64,000 bases of DNA from Siphonodentalium dalli. Its lineage: Eukaryota; Mollusca; Scaphopoda; Gadilida; Siphonodentaliidae. The DNA lies in the NCBI GenBank assembly GCA_032622095.1, contig CP136066.1, positions 5,851,784-5,915,783 of the forward strand, given 5' to 3'. The notes below the pieces were generated by a model, which made no database searches, had not been told where the DNA came from, and saw only the letters and a list, made by a program, of their open reading frames with translations. Made by a program: the position numbers and the translations under genes. Numbering within the stretch: position 1 is the first letter of the stretch; each line of letters starts with the position of its first letter. Below are positions 11,340 through 22,944 of the stretch, piece after piece.

Positions 11340-12490
11340 TAAATCTTGGCGCTCATATAAGTCATCATATCGAGTTATGGATACATTTTTTTACACGGAT
11401 TGCAATGCCATAATCTCCTGTCGTTCAGCAGTCAACGAACAGTTGTAGAGTGAACCAGCCGAGTCAACGCCGCTTCGTTAATTAAGTTCAAGTGTTTGGA
11501 TTTGTTTTAGATCAGACGTGAGTGTGTAAAACATGTATTGAATTATATTTAAAGTACTGTTCATACAGCTAGTTATTTTTGCAAGTGAAATCATATCTTG
11601 CACAGGGATGTGTTTTGTTAGAGATGTAGCAGCTGGTTGTATATTTCCTTCAACGAAGAAGTAATTTTAAATCAATAATATGACTTGGAATTGGACTGTG
11701 CATTACATGTATGCTATATACTGTAGACTGTGCTATGTGACAATTTTCGAAGCAACAGATATGATATGATGGGTGTAACCACGAAAAATTACTTTGGAGA
11801 TGAAATTTGTATAAAATGTTGAGTTTTCGGTCACTTCGCTGGCACTCTGCCAAATTCATGTTCCATTGCTTTCTGTTAAAAGTTAGAGATACAACATTGT
11901 ACAGCACGGACATTTATGTATTAGTCACGTGGTACAAAATAAACAGATCCGCTGGTTCACAGTGGAGATAGAACAATATACCACGTGACAATATATCACT
12001 GTTAAAAAAGAGAGATTTGGGGATGGAACATATTGCTATAGACTTTCATTGAAATTTGGTATTATGTTAGACACGATATCTGGTGATTTTCTGACAGGAA
12101 GTTCGAAAGATACCAATGTCTCACGTTCCTGCCCAAAATGGAGATAGAACAGTTTAGTTTTGTCGCGACGATCAGTTGGATTCTTATCATTCCATTGTTG
12201 AAATGTTTAATTCATATATGTTGCACATAATATAGATAGAGGAAATAGTATATAGTAATTGAGTTAGTGGGGCCAGTATATTAATTGCGTTAGATGGGCA
12301 GTATATTTATTGGTCAGGTGGGGTAGGGCAGTATATTAATTGAGTTAATTGGTGACATTACATTAGTTAACGTATCTTGTTTCCACGTGTGCAGATAAGT
12401 TGTGTCAACAAGCAGAGAACAGGTATCGCGGCTAACCCACGTTGGGTCCGAAGAAAAAACTAAATCTCACAGAACATTCAACACAGTTGA
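11340..12490. other. No recognised gene
   Basis: AT-rich, with scattered short frames and no splice-supported exon that I can defend. Confidence 0.35.
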
Positions 12491-12495
12491 CAGTT

Positions 12496-12535
12496 CAACA
12501 ACAACAACAACAACAACAACAACGACAACAATTAA
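12496..12535 (+). repeat. (CAA)n microsatellite
   Basis: About a dozen CAA triplets, with one CGA interruption. Confidence 0.9.
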
Positions 12536-12539
12536 CTAT

Positions 12540-14340
12540 AGGCGAATACATGTACCAAATATAGAAAGAAAAGTGCGTTTCTTGTCAGTTTAATCCATAT
12601 ATGGTAGAATAAAGAGCGTCACTATATTCAGTTACCCTAGAACTCTGTAAACTGCGTAAAGATTGATTTTTGGCCGTATACTGGCAGGATATTGTCCTTA
12701 TGTTTAATCGTATTCGTGGTTTTGCTCAAGGTCTCTAATATAACTATACACCTCATACCTAAGGTTTGTTTTCTCATATCAATGTAATGTTTGTATTTTG
12801 ATTTGTATGTGAGATGCAGTGCGTGGAATATGCAGCATATGATGCGAAAGAAGATAAAACAAAAGTGAAATTCACGCACGAGGAAAGTACATGACACAGA
12901 ATACACGTTAAAATGATAATTTAGCACACACCACGGGCGAAACAATTTACGAGTCGGTGTGTGTATATATACACATCAAGGTAATTGATGTATTAAAAGC
13001 TACGTAGATACGCATACTAATAACCTTTCAATGAGGAAATGGTTGTTGGGATTCGATCGTATGAGTGTGCCCCACGAGAGGTGTGCGTTCGAATCGGATC
13101 TATGTCCCACACATGTGGGATGGAGTGGCAGGAGAAAGGATATAGACGAGAGATATTTTTTTACGTTAGTTGAAACTAGTATATATTATATATTGAAGAG
13201 CTCTTTTTGTTTGACTGAGAGAAAATGAACTTTCTAAATCTCTATGTCGAAAATTTTAAATTGAAAAAATAGAGCCTTTTTCAACAGGTGAAAAGAATAC
13301 GAACTATGCTCCTGGAAAAGGTATATCGGGACCCGGTTTGGACTGTGGGTTAACCAAAGGTGGCCCCTGTTTGTTTCATGTGGAGCATAATGGGATATTA
13401 CTGAATCAGCAGTTCAATATGATATTTTGTTGAATGTGATGTGAGACATAATTCATTCATAGTTAGGGTAATTCATAGTGCTTTGTTGTCATTTGATCAA
13501 TGCTCGGGGTTAGGTTTGAGATGGGTAGTCACGACATGCATACGGATTCATTGTACATAATATGTGTGTCATGTATTGAATGTATCGAATTTGGTGGGGA
13601 AACAACAGCGTATACGATATCCGCCACACATTACGAAAAAAGGGAGATCTGGTTACAAGCAGTTAGTCCCAAAAATAAGATTTTCGAGGGGCCATAACTC
13701 TAGTATTTCTCGAGGGATTTTCAAAATTATTTCACTTGCACGAACGTCTTGATCCGGAATCGATATATCGAGTTTTGTATGGAATGAGATTTTGTGATGG
13801 TAGGCACACGTAGGATTTATGTTCCAAATAATATCAACAAACTGTATGAGGATTGATAAATCAAACATTAAAATTAATTGAAAATATTCATGTCAAATTA
13901 AAAGTAATGCAAAACAAAACTCTGAAAGATTTGTATATAGTCGTCCTCACTTGAGTGATAACCATATAGCATAGCTAAAAGAAATATACAAATATACGGA
14001 AACAAATAATGCCGCACCTTTATGAATTAAAACCTATGTCGCGATGTTCTAAAATGTTGAGGTTGTATGTCATATATATATTGCCGAGTCTAGTTATGAG
14101 GAAACAACAAACTTGTACGGTACATGTCCTATTATGTCGCCATAAAAATTTACTTTGTGTGACCCCTTGGAAAAATTACGCGCTCGCACTGACTAGCATA
14201 TGGTGCGGCGCAGACAGCAATGCAACAAGTTAGTTTCTCTCACTCTCGACCTTCGCACCCACATCCATGAATGATTTCCAAGCATCGATGCAAAATACAT
14301 CAAGTAGGCAATGGTATGCTGAACATCGAAAATGCTAAAG
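12540..14340. other. No recognised gene
   Basis: Several 60-100 codon chance frames on both strands. None shows a recognisable domain, signal peptide or splice signal. Confidence 0.35.
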
Positions 14341-14349
14341 TTGTTCGGC

Positions 14350-16257
14350 GACGACATCAGACCACCAGATAGCCCTGGCTGGGGTGGCACCTAGCATGGG
14401 TGTACTCAGACTCAGAGGCAAGCAGATTGAAATGGTGCGTAAAACTGGAATTTATGCAAGATTTGTAGCGAAGCAGGTGGTCGACATTGGTTAGTCTATT
14501 GCCGGGAAGAGATACGTGGCGCAGTCCATAGACTGATACCATGTCCATATATGGGTATACAGGTAAATATTCAGGAGTTGTACTATCAAAATAGTGCTTA
14601 ATCTATGCAACAAATACACACGCATGCGCTGTGCGTTCTATACATTTGCGTACATCTGCGGGAGTCGGGGGCGTCATTTCGATAGAGTCGGAACTAAATC
14701 GCAATAGAATAAAATCAATACAACCGCTTTGCCCAGTGAATACACACTGTTTGTCACAACTCACTGCGAGTATGCGGTCCATTCCACAAGGACGAGGACT
14801 TGTCAGCCGTATGGTTTAATCTACTAAACTTTTATTTCATCTTTGTTTATTTAAACCTTGAGGTTTATAACCTTGAATGATCTGTGATCCATATTTACAA
14901 TAAATCCATACGTTTGAGGATGCAGCATCAATTCTTGAGGATTAAGTTCCTGAACAACTGGCCGTGAACATCCATGTGTAAATTCGCCAACGTTGTATGT
15001 CTTGGTGGGCTTATGTCTTAACTTACCATCCGTGTTGAATAAGTATCGAGGAGCCCAACCACGATGAATGAACTGAAAGTTTTGAAGTTAATTTGCGCAG
15101 CTGCGCTGATGTTTGAGACCGTTATATTCGTGACAGCCGCCAAAAAGACTTACGAGAATTCTGTCGTGGTAAAATGGATATCTGTCTTAACAGCGGAGCC
15201 GGAGATAACCTCTCCGAGCCACAGTGTTATTGAGTGTGGCGCCATCTGTACACAGAAAACAAACTGCACCTCGTTCTCGTACAGTGACGGCGCGTGTCGC
15301 ACTTCGATTGGTCTAGTTCAGAAAGAGCAAGCGGATATCTATGTCGACACAGGTGAGAGATTTAATAACTTAATGCGAACGAGATAAAGAATACAGGGAC
15401 GTGGCTACATGGTGTCTGTTTCGGGCATCCACTTTGAACTTTCCAATTCCACCCACCCACCAGACAAAGCATTTAAGTTCGCGCAATTACATTTCCAGTC
15501 TATTTTTGCAATCGTCGCAACTCACCGACCTCAGATTCGTATATACACAATCTCCATATTGCACATGGACTTTGTATTCTAATATCCCCAGGGTTGGCGG
15601 AGTCGAACGAAGTATATTTAGTCCAGAATACTGTATATATGTATATATGCATTCCGGCGCAATGTTTGGACTTGTGTAACAAGTTTTAGCAATGATAATG
15701 GATAATGATATATGATTTGCTGTGAATATGTTTCCTGTTCCACTGTGTTTCATTTGCAAAAATATTACAGCACTATATAATGCTTCGATTGGAGCGGGGG
15801 GAAAACATTAAAACAACAATGACATAGCTGGTTTTGACATATCCAGTCGTAATTACAAAGTGTGTTACATGTTTTGGATACATTGATCATTACTTTGCAA
15901 TTTCTTTAAAATTCTGACACATCTGACCTCAGTATTTGAAGTGTTTTGTTCGCAGCAACAACTCGTGTTCAAAACTTTAAATGTAGTTGTTTGTAACGCA
16001 AGACGGTTCACGTCAGAGCTATCGAAAAATCGTGAATATCACATTGAATGCATATAAAATCTTAACAGTCTTTAACAAAATACCAAATCAATGGATTGTA
16101 TATACACATTTGGGAGGTTAAACAGTTATTTAATACTTCGCCTCTGTCAGACAGTTAACAAATTCATACAAGCAAAACTAAATTTTATATTGCCTTGGAT
16201 TTGATGAAGATTAATTTGTGTCATCATGATGAGTTATTTTTATAATTTATATTTATA
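14350..16257 (+). repeat. Paralogue A of a segmental duplication
   Basis: Collinear with 38915-41010 and then 55325-55471. The shared landmarks are the CCAGATA..CCCTGG/CCCCGG upstream block, the PAN-like exon, the GGGACG.GGCTACATGGT block, GGCGGAGTCGAACGAAGTAT, and the CGCCTCTGTCAGACAGTTAA tail. At 16092 only about one unit of the 24 bp minisatellite is present, where paralogue B has a long array with a transposon in it. At 16257/16258 the DNA is continuous where paralogue B carries a Helitron. This copy is therefore the reference for the unoccupied sites. Confidence 0.85.
15064..15352 (+). CDS. First exon of a secreted PAN/apple-like protein, paralogue A
   Basis: This looks like exon 1 of a secreted or extracellular protein. 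The ATG at 15064 has A at -3. Residues 1-26 form a hydrophobic signal peptide ending VTAA. The mature part has cysteines at 58, 62, 68 and 78 (C-x3-C-x5-C-x9-C) around CTSFSYSDGAC, as in PAN/apple modules of lophotrochozoan proteins. These modules bind protein or carbohydrate; the ligand here is unknown. The exon is 289 nt and ends ACACAG|GTGAGA, a good donor giving a phase 1 intron, the usual phase for shuffled extracellular modules. Without splicing the frame would run to a stop at 15387. The next exon was not identified with confidence. N67-C-T is a possible glycosylation site that is lost in paralogue B. Confidence 0.65.
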
Positions 16258-16860
16258 TTTGCGAATGTATATATGTCTGCCCGCGTTCTATATAAATTAA
16301 CGGCGGACCATCTAGATGAATCTAACGGGGTCTGACAGGGTAACGTTTTAACGGGGTCTGACAGGGTAACGTTTTAACGGGGTCTGACAGGGTAACATTT
16401 TACGAGGAAGATAATGGTGCAGGTCACAATTTTCCAATGTGTATGTGTCAATGACAGAAAGGGGTGGCATTGTTTTGCAGCCGATGTCTACCATACGTAT
16501 ACTTAATCATATCCATGAAATGTTGAGTCTAATGGTGTGGTTTAACGATATTCGAGTTCGGGTTGGGTGGGGGCACCAAACTTTAGAAGAAAAAACAATT
16601 ATAGCGCCGATTTCCAACTTTGATCACGGAAACAATATGGGCAGGTTCAATTTCACGTTCGACCGTGTCCTTGACTTCTGGACCGATCGATCAATAGTTT
16701 TTGTCTTTCTCCTAATACTTTTCAGAGTTGTTCCCTCGGTATTGTTCACCGTTTTCAACGCTAGAAATAGCCCTGACAAAGTCGGGCACATCAGTTGTCA
16801 TTTATAAAGTCGGGCATATCAGCTAGTCAGTTATAAAGTCGGGCATATCAGCTAGTCATT
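16255..16860 (+). mobile_element. Helitron-like interspersed repeat with three tandem 3' ends
   Basis: The left part (TTGCGAATGTATATATGTCT ... GACCATCTAGATGA) matches 56967, 58519 and, less closely, 59737. The body has one GATTTCCAAC monomer of the kind tandemly repeated at 57.2-60.0 kb. The right end carries a GCCC..GAC-AAA-GTCGGGC hairpin, a short spacer, then CTAG before T, which fits a Helitron 3' end (hairpin then CTRR). The terminal block occurs three times in tandem, near 16774, 16806 and 16834. The 122-codon plus frame at 16439 shows no domain. The exact 5' end is not clear. Confidence 0.55.
16326..16402 (+). repeat. 26 bp tandem repeat, three copies
   Basis: GGGGTCTGACAGGGTAACGT plus six bases, repeated three times. 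The homologous place at 57025-57055 has a single diverged unit, so the expansion is local to this copy. Confidence 0.85.
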
Positions 16861-16869
16861 TCGTCACCT

Positions 16870-18650
16870 GAGTTCGAACTTGTTCTAAGTGCCTTTTTCA
16901 ATGTTACGAGATAATCGAATTTTAAAGTTTGACGATGTAGTACTCGTGAACTATAAGAGATACATTGGACGGCTTGTCGCCAAAGTGTAGGCAATCTTAT
17001 GCTCTTTCGAGCAAAATAAAAGGCAGTGCCGCAACAGTTAGTTACACTCTACCAGCGACAGTTCCATCGAGGTACCCCCTCAATTTTTTTACATGGCACA
17101 ACATAGAACGGAATTAATGCCACTCAGTATTGTGTAGCATTTAGCAACGATAAGGTTTTTTCAGGGCGAATATGTTCTATGTGCCATTTCACCACCACTT
17201 AAGTCACATGGAACACACTGGAATGAAGTTCTTCTACACAATAACGTAATAACAAATTGGAAATCAGAAAGATATTGAGGTCTAATTGTTTCATATACAC
17301 AATTTTATGTATTATTATGTATATAGAACAATTGGTACCAAAATATGATGATGTATCGATTAGAACCTCACAACATGAACGGGGCTTATCAGTCCTAAAT
17401 GAAACACCAACAGTATTCTAACCTGACGTTTATCCCAAGTATGCGTTGTTAGTGTTAGGAATTGACTGAAAAGCAACGTCATATCCATGAAGACGGCCTT
17501 AAAGCGATCTGACCATGTGTTTACAGTGGGGATTGTAGGGTGTCACTATAGAGCCCACGAAGTCGGCAGCAAAATGATATACTACACAAAAGTTTCTCTA
17601 GACACATTGCCGGCATACTGCACAGCATTTATTTCATCGCAAACGGTTCGGTAATTGTATGTAAGGGTGCCATTAGCTTGTTTTGTTCTGACCAACCCAC
17701 ACTGCGAAATTTAAAAATAAAAAGAAACTGCTTCCAGTCATTTACCATAAAAAAAGTAATTCATAGGAAGTAATGGGAGTATAGGAAAAGGAGTCTATAT
17801 GGATTATGGAACCAATGGCTAGCTTAGCTCCAACTTATTTAAACACTTACAGAAGCATTTCCATATACTTCCAATGAACCAAACATCGGAACCAAATTAT
17901 TGGTTACTTCTATGGGACAACATTGAACTATATATGACACCCATTTCAATTATTCTTGCAATGCGTACCTGAGAAAAAAAAAGATTTGACGATAAAGTAT
18001 TGAAAAATAGCAGACATTCACGTGATAATCACAGAGCCATGGATAACGCGGTATAATAGCGAGTGCTCAGACTGACCATACTTATAAATCCCTTGCCACT
18101 TAGTCTCGTGAGCAACATTTAATGAACGAAAGTAAGCGTTGAGATCTATAAGATATTACTAGTACATAAACTGGTTAGTCACCGAGGAGTGTTACTGACC
18201 AATTCGGAGTGGAGGCCCATATAACGTGTGCGAGGTGACCGTGCAGTCACCATAATATCAGATAATACAAATAATACATTTACATTGTCTGTGTCGACTA
18301 AACACAATTGAGACATCAGAGGAAATCAACTCGTCGAATTGAAAAACTGATAACGATTAGATGATATTCTTTACCAACTTTAAAAGTCGGGGCCGTTACG
18401 TTATAATGTCGGGATGGAAGTTAGTTATTATATAATATACATCACGATGTTGGGCCACAGAGGTAGAACCTGTCTGGAGGCGATAGACGCTACACCACCA
18501 GCGATAAGGTGTCATGATCTATCGATTACCGAAGTTCATCTACGTATAATATTATGTGTATTAAGACTTAGCGTGGGAACAAATTCAATAAACAAAGCTC
18601 TTGAATATCAAAATGTTTAATGGAAAAACATCAGCATAGAACTAACTCAA
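16870..18650. other. No recognised gene
   Basis: AT-rich, mostly single-copy-looking DNA. A 68-codon plus frame at 18414-18620 overlaps an AATAAA at about 18588, which argues against it being a full gene. Nothing further supported. Confidence 0.35.
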
Positions 18651-18659
18651 ACCAATACA

Positions 18660-19010
18660 TGTACAGTACAAAGCACGCGTGGCCAACATTTAACACGGAA
18701 AAAACACGGTAAAATCGCGCGTGGTCTTAGCGTGGTCAACTTCAGAAAAATTACCAGCGTGTTCAAAAACAGTCTGAACCCGGCGTGTACATGCCGTGGT
18801 CATCCGAGTTCACGCCGTGGTCATCCGTGTTGAAGTCGTGTTCTTAGCGTGATCAATTTCGGCAAAATGGCCAGCGTGTTCAAAAACGGTCTGAACACGG
18901 CGTGTACATGCCGTGGTCATCTGAGTGCACGCCGTGGTCATCCGTGTTGAAGTCGTGTTCATGCCGTGTTAATAGCGTGGTCAGCCGTGTTTACGGCGTG
19001 GTCTGCATCC
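18660..19010. repeat. GTGTTCA/TGAACAC-rich repeat, ~115 bp duplication
   Basis: Dense copies of CGTGTTCA, TGAACACG, GCCGTGGTCAT and TAGCGTGGTCA occur on both strands, so the tract is highly self-complementary. A ~115 bp unit (CAGCGTGTTCAAAAAC ... TGAAGTCGTGTTC) is repeated near 18756 and 18872. A related tract is at 29270-29600. In both places a Helitron-like unit with CATTTGTGGGTACCCGTTT follows. Confidence 0.7.
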
Positions 19011-19129
19011 CAGTCAGGGACAGTGCGGGAGGTGTGAATAATCCGCGACATCAAAGAGTTGCCGCAGTATTACTTGCGGTAGGATTTTTTCGGGTATATT
19101 TGGCCCGGATTGATTTCGTCAATGAATAA

Positions 19130-19350
19130 AGAATTGTCTGATAAAATCTTTTATAATAAAAAACAATTTCATATATTGAATTATATATATATATGCATAT
19201 TTGTTAATCCGTGTCAATGGCCTTTATATCCGTGTCATGTTTTGTTGTCGCATTTTATTTTATTTTTCATTAATATTTTCTTGTGTTTCCCGGCCATAGC
19301 TAACAGACACAAACAAACAAACAAACAGAAGTCCCAAACTATATATTAGA
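19130..19350 (-). mobile_element. Helitron-like 5' end, minus strand
   Basis: Read on the minus strand the end is TCTAATATATAGTTTGGGAC followed by TTCTGTTTGTTTG, preceded by A. A TCTA start after an A is typical of Helitron 5' ends. The body boundary on the other side is not defined. Confidence 0.45.
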
Positions 19351-19780
19351 TCATTTGTGGGTACCCGTTTCAAGGTGAAGGTCACCTCGGGCGGAAAAAC
19401 TGACCCGATGAAATTCTCCCCAAATTCCCAGGAACCCCTAAGTACGAACACAGACTTAAGAATCACACAACACGCTCATGTCTGTACACAGCACAACACG
19501 CTCATGTCTGGACACATACACGCTCTTTATCAACGACACTGCGGATACGAACGCTCTTTAACTATCACGCAATTAACCCATGAATTCCCATTGGGGTGGC
19601 GGGGGGTTGGAGCATGAGTGCTCTGACGTTCTCAGAAGCGGTCCGATGACCATTCCCGCGATTTTTACCCTCAGATAGCAAGTTTGGGCTAAATCCGCCC
19701 GGCAGTTGTCCCGGCCATAGCTAACAGACAAACAACAAACAAACAAACAAACAAACAGAAGTCCTATAATATAAAGTAGA
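19351..19780 (-). mobile_element. Helitron-like repeat, 5' end at 19780
   Basis: The minus-strand start is TCTACTTTATATTATAGGAC, then CTTCTG and an (AAAC)n tract. The block from CATTTGTGGGTACCCGTTT to CCCGGCCATAGCTAACAGAC matches 29842-30245. No CTRR end with a hairpin was found, so this may be a truncated copy. The overlapping plus frame at 19357-19617 is not taken as a gene. Confidence 0.5.
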
Positions 19781-19789
19781 TTAAATGCA

Positions 19790-21150
19790 GATATTCTCGA
19801 ATGTGAAACCGGTTTCGTTAGTTTACCGTAGACAGTTGCGTCTCGAATTGAGAAGTAAATAATTACAATTGAGCGTAGTTTAGACGGTACTTTTGATTTG
19901 TTTGAGATTTTCGGCGATGCTACATTTCCCCAGTTGGCATAGCACCTGATTACTGACTTATCAGGTTATACGCAACAGAACAAGTCTATAATATAAGTTA
20001 GCCTGTGCCAGCGCTAACAAGATATCATATTTGTAGTTTGAGATCGGTTATCATTGCTTTAACAGTGATCTAGAACAGTCTTAACCATGCTAAATGAACA
20101 ATAACTCTTAAAATGACTTAAATGTTCTGCAGTTTCGTCAAAAGTCACAATATTGAAAATAAAATAAAAGTTACCTAATTATGAATTTTATCAAGAATAT
20201 ACTAAAAGTATAGTATAATGATAGTATGAATGTGATATTACCCACAAAACACTTTGTGTGAACCGAGAATTTAATTCAACGCAGAAGTCTTGTTAAAGTA
20301 AACTTATCGGGGACTCCTCTGTGTTGAGTGCTTTGCGTATAGCACACTCTACTCACTCTACTGTATCATAATATGGATTTTTGTTTATTAACAAACCGTA
20401 CGGTCTTGACAATAACATGCTATTTATGATTTTACACAATATGTCTATAAATTTATATTCTTTCTGTTTATGGCGGTCTTAACCGATGCCACATTTTAAA
20501 AGAGCAACACGCATCGCGATGACAATACTTATATTTAAGTGTCAATCGTATATACCACACTATAACATGTTGCTGAACGTTCTAGCATTCCATGAAGCAA
20601 CAAAGAGTTGAGGTCGGTACAACCAATCTAGATCTATATTAAGTTCATTCGTTGTGTGTTCTTAGTGTTTCAGCCATGTGTATTGGCTACTATGCAAACT
20701 GAATCTATAGAAGGTGTTAAAGATAACGTACCGTTTGATGCGTTTCATTTCAGACTGAAGTGGCACCACGCCATTAAAAACCCATATCGATAAATATTTA
20801 ATGCATGCACTGATCGAGACAAAAGGACGATCGGTTCTTAATTTCACGCTCGGAGTTCAGCCAGTGTCTTGTTGTCGTATATGACGTCGGTGATAGCCTA
20901 TATTTTTGTAGTTCATCAATAGATGGATGGATCGATAAATGCCACTCAAAAAGACGACAATTTCCCCGTCAATTAAATAGACCCGATATATCAACCAGAA
21001 ATTAACACGTTCTTCAAGTAACCTTCAAGTAATGATTAGTGTCGATTAGTGAAATACCATTGTCTTTTAACATCTATCGGATTCGTTTTACCGTGAAAGA
21101 ACTATAGTTTGAAAGGGAATAAAGGTAATCGAAATGATGATTCGGGATCG
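19790..21150. other. No recognised gene
   Basis: AT-rich, with no repeat or coding feature I can defend. Confidence 0.35.
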
Positions 21151-21603
21151 TTTTGCAGACAACTATTGTTTTCGGTATGTTGTGGTTCTATCTTACCACA
21201 CAACAAAAAAAACTCCTGGCATGTGGTAGAGAACTTGGAAGTTATATTGAGCACTACAGCTACCCGGATATCGAATTAGTTCATCGCAAAAACAGTTGTA
21301 TGAGGGTTAATTATTGCAAGCAGATACTGTCTATACAGTTTAAATATGATAAGGTGTCGGCTTCGAACATATTTTACATCCATATTGTTCCATGTGGCAA
21401 GAAGACTTATATACAAAGAATGATTCAGACATTGTCAATATTGAAATAGAACAAGATGGTACTAAAAAATTATATCCACATGCGTTATTGACCACTATGG
21501 TTCAGGTCCCCAATGTGCATGAAAGCAGATGGAACATGTCAGTTCTTAACACACCTCGCTTTCGCGTACTTCGGACAATAAATAACTGTGGTTTGCGGTC
21601 TTA

Positions 21604-21939
21604 TTGTTCGAGATATCGCTTCGGTGTTGCGATCATCCTGTAGAGAATTTAATTCCGGTTCCAACAGTACCCCAACGGACGTTTCGTGCCACAACGGTAC
21701 TTAGGACAGATTGGAACTCAGATCGCGACTTGACAAAACGTCATCCGTTATTCATGTTTATTTTAAAGATGATAAAGCTGCAGGCGTACACATGTGATGA
21801 ATGCAACATGGTGTATAAATCGCAAGCATCTGGGACAACGACCCTTCTATGGAATCATCTGCCCAAGAAGCATCCAGCAGTACATAAACAGGCTACACTG
21901 CGACTGTTGTTGCATCTTCAAGTTTATAATAACGGGTGA
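21604..21939 (+). pseudogene. BED-type zinc finger remnant (hAT/ZBED-like)
   Basis: The C-terminal half of this 111-codon frame shows a C-x2-C pair (CDEC, codons from about 21793) followed by LLWNHLPKKH with histidines at about 21856 and 21871. This C-x2-C ... H-x4-H arrangement is that of a BED zinc finger, a DNA-binding module found at the N-terminus of hAT transposases and their domesticated ZBED relatives. No hAT catalytic domain follows; the frame stops at 21939. The N-terminal part has no recognisable content. Most likely a broken transposase fragment or an isolated exon. Confidence 0.5.
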
Positions 21940-22209
21940 TTCCGAATGTTGATTTGCAATTTTACATGCACGTGCAATCTGTACAAATTTTGCGTGATTT
22001 TAGTTCCAATAATCCGTTTAGTGATGATATTTTAATCGCCGTGACGGTCTCATGGACGTTTTAATCAATTATCAATTGAAGTTAATAGTATTTTAAATGA
22101 CGGTTCATCGCCACATGAGTTATGATGGAACTTAGTGCATGTAGTTCATGGAACATTTCGTCTAATCGTTGTCAAAACATGCCCAATCGAGCATGCAACA
22201 TACAGATAT

Positions 22210-22285
22210 GATTGATTCGATATTCGATTCGATATTCGATTCGATTTCCTGAATTCGATTCGATATTCGATTCGATCAAAATCTC
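22210..22285 (+). repeat. ATTCGATTCGAT simple repeat
   Basis: Imperfect tandem GATTCGATATTCGATTCG units. Open in several frames by composition. Confidence 0.8.
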
Positions 22286-22299
22286 CAATTCGCAGGACC

Positions 22300-22930
22300 C
22301 TAGAGTAACATTTTCTAAGTTAACCTCGTGGGGTATGTCCTTATGTTATAACGTCGAGATGGGGCCATGGGTCCTCCCGGGCGGTCCCGGGCGGTCTCAG
22401 TGTTCTTTTTGTTTATATACCATTTTATCGGATTTTTAGGGGTTAATAACACCGGCCGGAGTCGAGCGAGCGAGTAACATTTTCTATGTTGACCTCGTGG
22501 GGTATGACGTCAAAGATATAGTGTCCACGGGCCCATGGGGCCGCCCGGGCGGTCCCGGGCGGTCGCAAGGTTCCTTTTGTTTATACACTATTTTACCGGA
22601 ATTTGAGGGGTTAATAACATCGCCGTAGACGCGTCAACGAGTCAATATATGGAATTAACACTCAGGTGTATTGCACTTCCGAGAATCACCAAAATAATCT
22701 GTCTGAAAACACACGAAGACAGTTTTCAAGACACCAGTAATCACCCAGGCTCTTTTAGCCAATATCGGCATTTGTGGGGTTAATATGACCGTCCGGAGAC
22801 GAGCGAGCGAGTACATTTTTCTATGTTGCCCTCAGGTGGCATGTCGCTGCGTTATAACGTCGAGATATTGTCTCCACGTGGGGCAACCCGGGCGGTCCCG
22901 GGCGGTCCCGGGCGGTAATTAGTCACAACG
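22300..22930 (+). repeat. ~170 bp GC-rich repeat with CCCGGGCGGT clusters
   Basis: Units starting near 22304 and 22472 share AGTAACATTTTCTA.GTT, CCTCGTGGGGTATG, a CCCGGGCGGTCCCGGGCGGT cluster and TTTTGTTTATA. A third, shorter unit starts near 22800 with three CCCGGGCGGT copies. The GAGCGAGCGAGT motif precedes the second and third units. These GC-rich clusters stand out from the AT-rich surroundings. Confidence 0.7.
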
Positions 22931-22944
22931 CTGAACTGGTCTAG

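Noticed and set aside
16439-16807. 122-codon plus frame with a hydrophobic C-terminal half
   Set aside because: It runs through a Helitron-like repeat whose other copies (57.1 and 60.5 kb) do not keep the frame.
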